From NCBI RefSeq assembly GCF_964340395.1, contig NC_135558.1, positions 24,236,564 to 24,300,563 on the forward strand: a DNA stretch of 64,000 nucleotides, written 5' to 3'. The notes under the pieces are model-generated. The model had not been told where the DNA came from, ran no database searches, and saw only the letters and a list, made by a program, of their open reading frames with translations. Positions within the stretch are counted from its first letter, which is position 1; each line of letters begins with the position of its first letter. Origin of the DNA: Glandiceps talaboti. Taxonomy: Eukaryota > Hemichordata > Enteropneusta > Spengelidae. Below are positions 55,558 through 64,000 of this stretch, in pieces. A program made the position numbers and the translations under genes.

Positions 55558-56078
55558 TCTTAGTTTCCGTACGGCGACAATCCCAAGTACCCGGAAGAGA
55601 GTCATTCTCAGCCATACGTTACAGTGGTAACACTCGTTCATGTTCGATTACCTTTCATAAAGAAAACACAACGAAATGGTTGAAGTGATCTTTTTTTTAA
55701 AATTTCTTTTCATCACAAACACAAAATCTGTGTGATCAAAAGTGTTGTAAACTAAACCAGAAAGAATTATCGGACTGGCTAAACTTCCCGCTGAACTGGA
55801 GTAAGGTCCAAGCCTCGATAGTATGTGAGGAAATCGTCTCAAACTAGCGATACAACTTTCAAAATATAACTTGACATGTCTTCATTTGTTAGAGTTATAC
55901 AATTCAAGACGGGTTTTCACTCGAAAAAAAACAATTCTGTGAATAATGACACTCTGAACGCAGCGATTTCTCGGACGATGTTACCACTGTAACATATGGC
56001 TGGCAACGACTTGCTTCCGGGTTAGTCCCTCGTGCATCCGGGTACTTGAGATTGTCGCCGTACGGAAACTCACTTGTC
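55558..56078. mobile_element. foldback MITE with GTTTCCGTACGGCGACAATC ends
   Basis: Left arm 55562-55633 and right arm 55976-56072 are inverted: GTTTCCGTACGGCGACAATC, AAGTACCCGGA, and CAGCCATAYGTTACAGTGGT. The right arm has about 25 extra bases. Target duplication not identified. Confidence 0.75.
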
Positions 56079-56545
56079 GTGCATTACCACATCGGTAATT
56101 TTGACGCTGTAATTTTACCACCAAGATTGATCGTACAAAAACAAAATCCATAAATGAACCACAAAGTACTTTCCCTTTCAAAATGTGATAATTTTAGAAA
56201 GAGTATTATCGTTTTTATTGACGACTGACTCTGTCAAAAATCGTCCAATACACTTCAGTTCAGGCACGACTTCTCATAGAGCTCACAAATCTAAGTAAGC
56301 TACCCCCTGCGCATGAAAAAAAATCATAAAAAATTGAAAATGGCACAGATCAACTTGGCATGAACAAATCTGAATAGCCTCCCCCCAGGGAACATGCACA
56401 CCAAATATCAAAGAATTCCGACTGTCACTTTCGGAGTAGATAATGAAAATATAAAAGTTTGACGGACACCTATGATTCACTCTACTCTCTATACTCTATA
56501 CAACCTATACCTAAAGCTACGCTTTCAGCTTTCGCTGACAGCGGA
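56079..56545. repeat. intron spacer with dispersed repeat
   Basis: 56318-56425 matches 63862-63985 in the same orientation (TCATAAAAAATTGAAAATGG, ACTTGGCATGAACAAA, GAACATGCACACCAAATATC). Confidence 0.7.
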
Positions 56546-56554
56546 GCTAAAAAC

Positions 56555-57350
56555 TGATGTTGCCCCTCTAGATGCTCTTGCGCAAACTCACAGGAGGCAG
56601 TTTCCATGGTAACTGTGACATAATTTTGAAGGATGCTAAATGTTAAAAAACGTCATATATCAGGCTCCAGAAGTGCTATAATCATAATCAAAGTATGTGT
56701 ATATATGTTTGGGGAGACGAGCAACTCATTGATCATATGACCTTTCCGGTCAAAGGTCAACATCATAGTGAAAATTCAAGGTCATTTTATTTTTTCTATA
56801 TTTTTATTAAACCTCTGGCGGAAAGTTGTATATAACAAACATCAGACATAGTTGTTATTGCTGAAAATCAGTCATAAAAATAGCAAATGATATAGTCTTT
56901 CAGGAAAAATACAGTAAAAGCCTATTTGGAAATGCTTTATTACAAAATCCTGTTACCAAGACAACTGATATCAAGATCCGCAATTGTGAAAAATACGACA
57001 ATACTGAAATTCTCAAGGTCCTCAAGTGCTATAGATTTGACCAAAGTGTCTGTACATGGGTTTTTGGGGATCTGCAACTCACTGAACACATGATCTTTTT
57101 GATTTTTGATCCAAGGTCAAGGTTGCTTTGAAATTACACAAATGAAATTACCGGGTCAACTAAATGATGTTAGCGCATCAACTTATTTGATAGCTTGAAT
57201 AATTCTCAAGTAGTTTAATGTTGTATATCTTGGTGTCTGAAAGAGCTATGAGTATGATGCAATTGTCCTTAAATTGGTTTTGAGGGATGGGCTACACATT
57301 GGTAATGTGATATTTTACGTATAAGGTCAAAGTTAAACCTGAGGGCAGGT
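56555..57350 (-). repeat. GACCTTGACCTTGA family repeat, inverted copy
   Basis: Reads in the opposite direction to 59285-61330: CTTGCGCAAACTCACAGGAG, TCCATGGTAAC, TTTGGGGAGACGAGCAACTC and several AAGGTCAA blocks. Units are roughly 300-350 bp. Confidence 0.75.
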
Positions 57351-57950
57351 GTTTCATAGGGGGGGGGGGGGTTCATACAGTAATATGAAAATGCTTAGTA
57401 CTGGTATGTCACCGCTGAGGAAGGTACATTATGAATCCTATCAAATATCGCTGTAAACGGCTACAAAGTCAACGTAGAAGAGGAATCACAACCAAACTTG
57501 AAATTGATCACCCAGTATGGGTAAGTAAAGAGACAGACATATCTCAGAAACTACTGCAAGGGAAGAAATCTACTAAACACAACAGACAGATTTATCAAAA
57601 TTATTCAAAAATATTTGCTTAGTGGAACAAAACAAGACAAAATTAATAATGATAATACAATAGAATAAAATATAACTGTATTGCCATTTGCTTAAATTGC
57701 ATTAGAAATTGGCTTTCCACGTGCACTCATAAACAGAGGTAAATAAAATTGACAATTAAAGATTGGAAAGAAAACAATAATTGATAAAACATTGGAAGGA
57801 AAGTGCAACTGAAATATAAAAGAGCTAAAATTAATGTAACACATCAAACGATTTCAAATAAATATACATGATGCTAAAGATACAAATGCAGAGACAAATA
57901 ACATGAAACTAAAACAAATGGTAAAATACATGTATCCTAGGACTGGTTTA
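57351..57950. other. intron spacer
   Basis: A G run at 57359-57371 and a 63-codon frame (57431-57622) without known motif. 57640-57950 is A-rich, possibly the 3' UTR of the LINE fragment to its right. Confidence 0.35.
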
Positions 57951-57954
57951 AAAT

Positions 57955-58400
57955 GCGAATCGCAGATTGATAAAAGCTCTTTCTAAAACGTTCTGATTTC
58001 ATTTTGATACTCCTGTACCGCCTACCCGAGGGTAACAGTACAGAAAGTGTATGTGCTGAATGACTTGAATCCTTAATGATGGATGTAGCTTCGCGAATGG
58101 ATCTGGAATCATTTGATACATTGATTGTACGGATGGTGATTCTGTCCGGACGACTCTCTCAAGTGCAACAACTCATCGTTGGTGATGTTGTTAAACCAGA
58201 CTCTCTATGACAGTGCGGTAAGAAATGACTAAAATACAACCACGACTCATTTCAAATTTCTTTAAACATCTCAGAAAATGAAGACGCTGTTGTGCTTTCT
58301 TTACGAGGTGTTCAGTATTTGTTTGCCAAGACAGTCGATGTGAAAAATGAATAACCAGGAATTTGAAAATATTGACAATTAACTTTATCTTTACTATGAA
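57955..58400 (-). pseudogene. LINE RT C-terminal fragment
   Basis: Minus-strand frame WQTNTEHLVKKAQQRLHFLR, CLKKFEMSRGCILVISYRTV, IESLV, then frame damage. It resumes as SSHSAHTLSVLLPSGRRYRS and ERFRKSFYQSAIRI. The FLR-LKKF-V-YR-VIES pattern and the LPSGRRYRS...F..SAI ending are typical of the last part of a LINE polymerase ORF. It belongs to a different clade from the 32-kb LINE. Confidence 0.8.
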
Positions 58401-59280
58401 TATTCAAATTGTCAATAACATGTCGTCTTACCAATAATGAAATAGCTATATGAAATAAAATCACTTGGTAAAGGGTTGGCATTCATTCCCACACAAAAGT
58501 TCCCAACAAAAATTAAAGAAATGTAACTAATCAGAAAGATGAATGATTTCTCGTGCATAATCCGTCTGAAATATCTATAGTAAGAAATAAAATATGAAAA
58601 CAACGTCCTTTAATAGACTAAAATCGATGGAAGCAACAGCAGGAGAAGCATTTTCAAAATTCCTTTAACACTATACAATGCCTCAAAATGCGATGTGATC
58701 ACCTTTTGACTGTATTCAGTGAGTTGCCAGTAGAACTTTGAGACCTGGAGAAATTTTCGTTTTTTACTTAATTATGTATCTCGACTTTAGTCCTGGTTAC
58801 AAACTTTTTAAGTAAGTATCGGGAATGAAATATACATTGAGCTTGAATATACACTGAGGTTGAGTCAAATGTAGGATCCTGACTGCAATTTACATAACCA
58901 ATCTAGTTACGTCAAATTAGTTAATCTCAAGTCTAAACAATCTCTACTAACCAATCCTATATATTCCTAATTGACCAATCAAATGAAGGTCAATATCAAA
59001 TTCAAGCAAATATGTATGGAATGTAGGAAAACCTTCATTTCTGTGTGATCTGTAGTTTTTTGTTAGATGTCAATAAAGTAGGAGTAGCTATCTTTATAGT
59101 ACTTGGTTGTACAGGCATCATTCCTTTTCAGAACCCCTTTCTAGACAATTCCCTTACCCCATAGTAAGCTGACCCTGAATATGCTTTTGCTACAAAATTT
59201 ATGTCAGACTATATAATTTGCTATCGATTTGCTATCTGATGTCTTCAGTAGTTTATAGCAAAAAACCTATGTGGGTGTTT
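58401..59280. other. intron spacer, no feature seen
   Basis: AT-rich; no gene or element end recognised. Confidence 0.4.
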
Positions 59281-59284
59281 CGAT

Positions 59285-60082
59285 AAAAGTGAAATATTGA
59301 GGTGACCTTGTAATTAGACTATGACCTTGACCTTGGATCGAAAAGATCATGTGATAAGTGTGTTGTCCGTCCCCTAAAACCAATATATAGACACTTGCAT
59401 CATATCTGTAGCACTTCGGTATGCTGCGATATTCAGTACCTTCATAGTTTGGTGATCTTGATAGCAGTTGTCTTGGTAACAGAAGTTTGTAATAAAAGCA
59501 GCTCAGTAAATGCCTTTGTTGTATTTTTCCTGAAAGACTATATAATTTGCTATTTTCCGAGCGATATTCATCTGTAAAGATCGTGTCTGACGTTAGCTAT
59601 ATAAAAGATTCCGACGGTATTTTAATAATTACAAAAAATTACGATGACCTTGAATTTTGACAATGACCTTGACCTTGAATCGAAAGGATCATGTAATCAG
59701 TGAATTGCTTTTCCCCAAAACCCTATATACAAACATTTACAGCATGTCAATAGTACTTTCAGGTTAGTATATTAACACATTGGTATAACTGGGGATATTG
59801 ACAGCAGTTGTCTTGGTAACAGCTTTTTCCTACAAAACAACTTCATATATACTTTTTTCACGTTTTTCTGAAAGATTGTATGTTTGGCAATTTTCTGATA
59901 GACTTACAGCTTTACCAGTCATATCTGATGGAAGTATACAGAAACGTTTCAATGAATGTTTCGATAAAAGTGCAACAAATTAAGTTGACCTTGAATTTTG
60001 ACTATGACCCTGACCTTGAATCGAAAAGGTCATGTAATCATTGAGTTCCCTGTCCCCTAAAATATATATAAACATACTTTAA
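59285..60082 (+). repeat. GACCTTGACCTTGA family, three ~345-bp units
   Basis: Each unit has TATGACCTTGACCTTG, a TCGAAAAGRTCATGTRAT segment, CCCCTAAAAC, and GACAGCAGTTGTCTTGGTAA. The third unit is interrupted by the piggyBac element and continues at 61151-61330. Confidence 0.8.
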
Positions 60083-61150
60083 CCCTTTACTTCCTGTATA
60101 ATAGAGCATACCTGTATACCCTTATGGCCTGAATTAAAAACTTAAGTATGACACCTTTGACAATTATGTAGAAAATACTGAAATTTGGAGTAACTCCAAC
60201 ACAAAGTTATATATCAACTTTGTCACAACAATTTAACACAATGTTGCAAACAGCAACAAACTCATTTGCATAAATGTATCAATTTCAATAAAACTTACTG
60301 TACTACAATCTCTGGTGGTGTTTTTTACTCAGTCTCTTAGTGTTATTGCTCAATTTATTATCAACTAGACCCATAGCAATAGTCAGTCTGAGAAAAACTT
60401 ATAAGTGCTCAACAGTTTTTACAGTTTCCGGCCAGTCCGATGTAGGGCCATAAGCTTCGGCTGAATGCTGTTGAGTCGCATAACGGTTAGTTTCAGTCAC
60501 GATCAAGTTCGTTACATCGTCAGTAAAGAAAAGTTGAAAAAGTTGTAAAACGCTCATGTTACGACACTCTTGAGAAATACATACGTTCTCCTGGTCAAAA
60601 TCAATGTCATCACGGGTCTCGATTTCATGAGTCCACACATTGTGTCCCTGTCAGCACCACGGTCGATGTCATTTGTTGCTGCAGGCAATGGAGGTTCCGG
60701 TCCGGTCAGAAATTTCAAAGTCCGAACCAACTTCATTGCCGGAGGACTCATGAGGATCTTTAGTCGAGCTAGGGGCATGTCATCTTCGATGTCGAACACG
60801 GTAAAACCTTCAAATGACTCATTACTGCTTTCACTAAAAATATCTGCAATGTGATTTCCGACCTGAATATCGCGTAAAGCCACCATCTTTAACATCTTTG
60901 TCAGAAAATACGCTGAATACGGAAGCAAAACAAACTGCAGACGACTAATAAATATTCAGTGACCCGCTAATCGTATATCATTGGAAAGGTCAAGAAATGC
61001 TCTATTCAATTGTCAATTGGGCATACCCCCTATAGGAAGAAATGAATATTATAATAGGGTTTAAAGTTCAACTTCGACTTTTCACGTAGATCGTCCATGA
61101 GGGTGCGCCCTCAGTTTGCTACGACTTTCCTGTAGACCGGAAGTAAAGGG
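60083..61150 (-). mobile_element. piggyBac-family element relict
   Basis: Terminal inverted repeats CCCTTTACTTCC / GGAAGTAAAGGG, each flanked outside by TTAA (60079-60082 and 61151-61154), the diagnostic piggyBac target. Length 1068 bp. It holds only the N-terminal part of a transposase on the minus strand, so it is an internally deleted, non-autonomous copy. Confidence 0.9.
60340..60886 (-). pseudogene. piggyBac transposase N-terminal remnant
   Basis: Frame 1 (from 60886) reads MVALRDIQVGNHIADIFSES then an acidic stretch (VFDIEDDMPLARL). Near 60640 it shifts to a frame reading WTHEIETRDDIDFDQENV and VLQLFQLFFTDDVTNLIVTE, TNRYATQQ. The LFFTDD..-IV.ETNRYA segment is the hallmark start of the piggyBac DDE domain (PGBD4-like). 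After a stop at 60401 there is VFLRLTIAMGLV, the next expected segment. The catalytic Asp residues are absent. Confidence 0.85.
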
Positions 61151-61528
61151 TTAATCATGATTATATCATTTCTTGGTCGCGAGATGTGACATTTTTAATG
61201 TTTTAGCATCCTTCCAAATAATGTCAATGTTACCATGGAAACCGTCTCCTGTGAGTTTGCGCAAGAGAATCCAAAGGGGCAACATCAGTTTTCTGAAGGC
61301 CCAGATATTATTCTAACCAAACATGATGTCAATTTTTGTACTTCAAGACGGGCAATTTTTTTTTCAAATTTTTGGCCTTGGTGCCCTGACTTTTAAGTTT
61401 TTTGATCAAAAATCACATTTTTTGACCTAAATCACAAACTGGTGGTAAGATCTTTTTTATTTGAATCCCAACTAGACACCCAAGATAATGGATCCACCAA
61501 ATATCATGGCAATCGGTTCAGTGGTTTT
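61151..61528 (+). repeat. repeat continuation and TTTTTGATCAAAAA tail
   Basis: 61155-61330 completes the unit broken by piggyBac (ATGTTACCATGGAAACCGTC, GTGAGTTTGCGCAAGAG). 61395-61528 is the same tail as 54119-54270. Confidence 0.75.
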
Positions 61529-61529
61529 T

Positions 61530-61596
<67 letters not shown>

Positions 61597-61604
61597 ATCC
61601 ACAC

Positions 61605-61641
<37 letters not shown>

Positions 61642-61642
61642 T
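61529..61642. repeat. (CA)n(CAGA)n microsatellite
   Basis: About 32 CA units, then CAGA units. It lies about 110 bp inside SEC22 intron 2. Confidence 0.97.
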
Positions 61643-61749
61643 GCCGGGCGATCCCTATAGCACTACTGAACCTCAGTTCAGTTGTGCTAAAAATCACAAA
61701 AATAGAAGTGATGGAAGATAAAACTTTTCCATATACATCTTGGACTCAC

Positions 61750-61859
61750 TGGAATATCATTGCTCCTGTCTCGATACTACATCTGATTGGCGAGTTATCG
61801 TCTAGCTTTCTGAATAACATCTTTGCTTGATTCTGATAGTCTGTCAGACTTCGACCACT
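61750..61859 (-). CDS. SEC22B: SEC22 R-SNARE, exon 2 (first exon in window)
   Basis: 36 codons plus two bases of a split His: [36 protein letters not shown]. This is the first half of the longin domain (human [20 protein letters not shown]). Acceptor ATTTTTCAG ends at 61860; donor GTGAGT from 61749. Exons 2-5 give about 190 residues, which matches human SEC22B minus its first ~25. The missing start (MVLLTMIARV-like in relatives) is not found to 64000. SEC22 pairs with STX5 or STX18-type Q-SNAREs in ER-Golgi transport. Confidence 0.97.
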
Positions 61860-61984
61860 CTGAAAAATAAATATTCAAAAGATTCATACTTAATTAATAA
61901 CTATATTTCAATCCTGAGTTAATTAATTGAGGTTAGCTGAGATGTATAAACTAACATTTGCATCAAAATATCACTAGTTAGTAA

Positions 61985-62460
61985 CAAGCGACCTACCGGT
62001 CAGAATAGCTCCGTTGTTCTTTTTATTTTTTATTTTGGTAACATGTAGAAGTGGTTCAGTTGTTCAGCTCTTCACTATGCAGTTTTGTTTTAGCGATGTA
62101 ATAAAGTGGTTTGTGGTTTCATATGATGTCTCACTATAAAACACATTTTACAGAAAGTTGGTAATATATTGTACTTTTATACCATAGTCACCATTTTATA
62201 AAAAAATCTACTGTTATGAAAAATTACACAAAATCTCAGAAAAACAATGACTGGGAAATGCACACAACAAAAAGAAAAAAAAAGGATTTTTGAGGTTGGC
62301 TATAAATAATTCCAGTGTCTTTTGATACAGCTTTAACCCTGGAAAATTTTATTGATGAATGAAATAAACTAGGGATCTAAAATAATTTTGAGGCAATTCA
62401 AATTTCAATTTTCTAACAAATTTACAAAGTCAACAACATTCAACTTGTAGTAGACATAAC
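61985..62460 (+). repeat. ~480-bp direct repeat, copy 2
   Basis: Same orientation as 55020-55530. It lies in SEC22 intron 1, so copies flank exon 2. Confidence 0.9.
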
Positions 62461-63845
62461 ATCGTCTGATATTTTAATTTACGAAGTGTCCCGTGACCGG
62501 TGCCTCTCAGCAGACTCGGCCAATTTTTTTTCATCATTCCATTGTATTTAAACCTTGTAGTTGACATTCCGCAATATTTATAATTCTCAACAAAATACCT
62601 CAAAATGCCTCACCTCGCTCGTACTCAAAGAAGTCCCGGTATGATCACTGACATGACCAGAGCTAGAGAGGACCTTTTCGGATTTACATGTAAACGGGGA
62701 AAGATACGAAAAACATAATGCAAAGTCTGAAGCCAAATTAAAGTTGTAATTATGTTAATTATTTTTACTTGCCAAATAATTGCATTTTGGAAATGGCAAG
62801 ACATGTTCATGTCGTTTACATCACAGATAAGCGCCTATGGCCTAGGCATGCCTTGCCTTGCTTATGTGAGTTGTCTTAATTCTGGTTCACTGTCACTCTA
62901 AATTGCATGACAATATAGAATTAATCATAAGTTACATGTTATCTGAAAACATCAAACTTTTTATAGTGGGTCTGAAGTGGGATTTTAGTGAGTACCAAGA
63001 ACTCCCGCGTTGCTGCTTGCTGTGGAAAATCAAACGAGGTCAGCTTCAGCTTCCGGGTTAAATCAGTCGTTTTCTACTGAAAATACTTAAACAGACCCGT
63101 TACACAACAATCCTACTAAAATTACTTGCCATGGTTATTTAAAACACATAAAAATCAACCTTTTTGTGATATTTGTAAAACTTTCCAGTTCGTATTAAGG
63201 AAACTGAGTGAAAAACCGGATCGAAATTTCAGGGCCTCAAGTATGCGTCCCGAATTCGTTGGAAAATCGGTATTCCTAAATGTAATTTCAAAATTTGTTT
63301 GCTGGTACGAAAGAAGAGATGTCAGTTGAGGTTTAGACGTTTACACTATCTAAAATGGTGGACTCTAGTGAAAATTACGGCAAGTTGAAAATACCCAAAA
63401 ATAAGGCCCGTGAGTAGCCATTCAAAGTGTAAGGTCGCGATCTGAAGGATAGATGCATGCAAATGAGGGTGTTGCGGACTGGCTGATTATGTAGCAGGGG
63501 TGCAGAATTTGGATTTGAAGTTTACAACCCTGTTTCAAACAAATATTTGTCATTTGGGCGCACAATGCATAGAATTATGACTATAGCACATATTACATTG
63601 CTTGTTTGACGTCAATAGTGTCTTTTGAAAAGTGGCAGTTTACTTAAAGTCTCATCGACTGGTTTCCAATATGGCGTCGGTCATAATGCTCATTAACATA
63701 TTCATTTTTTTTTCAAATTACAAAAAAAAATCATAAAAAATAAAAATGAAGACGTGTTGACTTGAAATTAACAAATCTAAGTAAGCTACCCTCTGTGCAT
63801 CAACACACCAGAAATCAAAGCAATCGGATAAGTACTTTTCAAGGA
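62461..63845. other. SEC22 intron 1 spacer
   Basis: No exon found. Short frames at 62625-62810 and 63126-63329 have no motif. 63038-63085 is a minor dispersed repeat. Confidence 0.4.
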
Positions 63846-63861
63846 GATGATGACAATGTCA

Positions 63862-63985
63862 TTTTTTGAAAAAAAATCATAAAAAATTGAAAATGGCACA
63901 GATCAACTTGGCATGAACAAACCTGAATAGCCTCCCCCAAGGGAACATGCACACCAAATATCGAAGAAATTCTGACTGTCACTTT
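63862..63985 (+). repeat. dispersed repeat matching 56318-56425
   Basis: Two near-identical units of a family that also appears in weaker form at 63720-63830 (TCATAAAAAATAAAAATGAA). Confidence 0.8.
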
Positions 63986-64000
63986 CGGAGAAGATGATGA

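Noticed and set aside
61488-61721. HTHTHT frame
   Set aside because: Translation of the CA microsatellite.
1-64000. tRNA, rRNA or bacterial operon features
   Set aside because: No cloverleaf or rRNA-like segment found by eye; spliced genes rule out a bacterial replicon.

Overview
The window is animal nuclear DNA: intron-split genes with GT-AG junctions, AT-rich, and dominated by transposable elements, minisatellites and long microsatellites. The gene families and repeat style fit a marine invertebrate such as a hemichordate or a lophotrochozoan, but nothing I can read fixes the species. There are no operons, and most long reading frames are accidents of tandem repeats.

Two conserved genes, both on the minus strand, organise the window. 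From about 24.2 kb down to 1.6 kb lie seven coding exons of an aromatic-L-amino-acid decarboxylase family gene (DDC/AADC group, PLP-dependent). They cover the initiator Met through the motif HVDAAYAG. The exon with the PLP-binding lysine and the rest of the C-terminus must lie left of position 1. From 61.9 kb down to 41.0 kb lie exons 2-5 of SEC22 (SEC22B type), an ER-Golgi R-SNARE; only the short first exon is missing, to the right. The order is head to tail, SEC22 upstream of DDC, with about 15 kb of repeat-rich spacer between.

Inside the SEC22 introns are three smaller items. One is a probable two-exon gene for a 40-residue Arg-rich peptide (46.2-45.9 kb, minus). One is a pogo/Tigger transposon relict that keeps a 77-codon open frame ending in a perfect PCNA-binding box (49.7-50.0 kb, plus). 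One is a plus-strand exon with a good splice donor that resembles invertebrate P2X7-like N-termini (52.8-53.1 kb).

Mobile DNA includes a Ty3/gypsy gag-protease relict (1-1.4 kb), four LINE fragments (30.8, 32.4-34.5, 45.2 and 58 kb), and a piggyBac relict with TTAA duplications and a related empty site elsewhere in the window. It also includes three foldback elements with 9-bp target duplications (Mutator-like), a hAT-like and a PIF/Harbinger-like MITE family, further foldbacks, and an abundant family with GTCCCCGC/GCGGGGAC ends. Tandem arrays include a 61-bp unit repeated more than 40 times (34.8-37.4 kb) and a 33-bp unit repeated about 40 times (22.4-23.8 kb).

The most unusual signal is in the DDC gene. 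Several introns start with, or contain, minisatellites next to the 5' splice site. The repeat scattered through intron 3 (6.1-6.3, 10.5 and 12.9-13.2 kb) appears to derive from the end of exon 3 plus its splice donor. The array after exon 7 repeats a donor-like GTAAGA/GTACGA every 27 bp. I did not find a clearly new multi-gene system.
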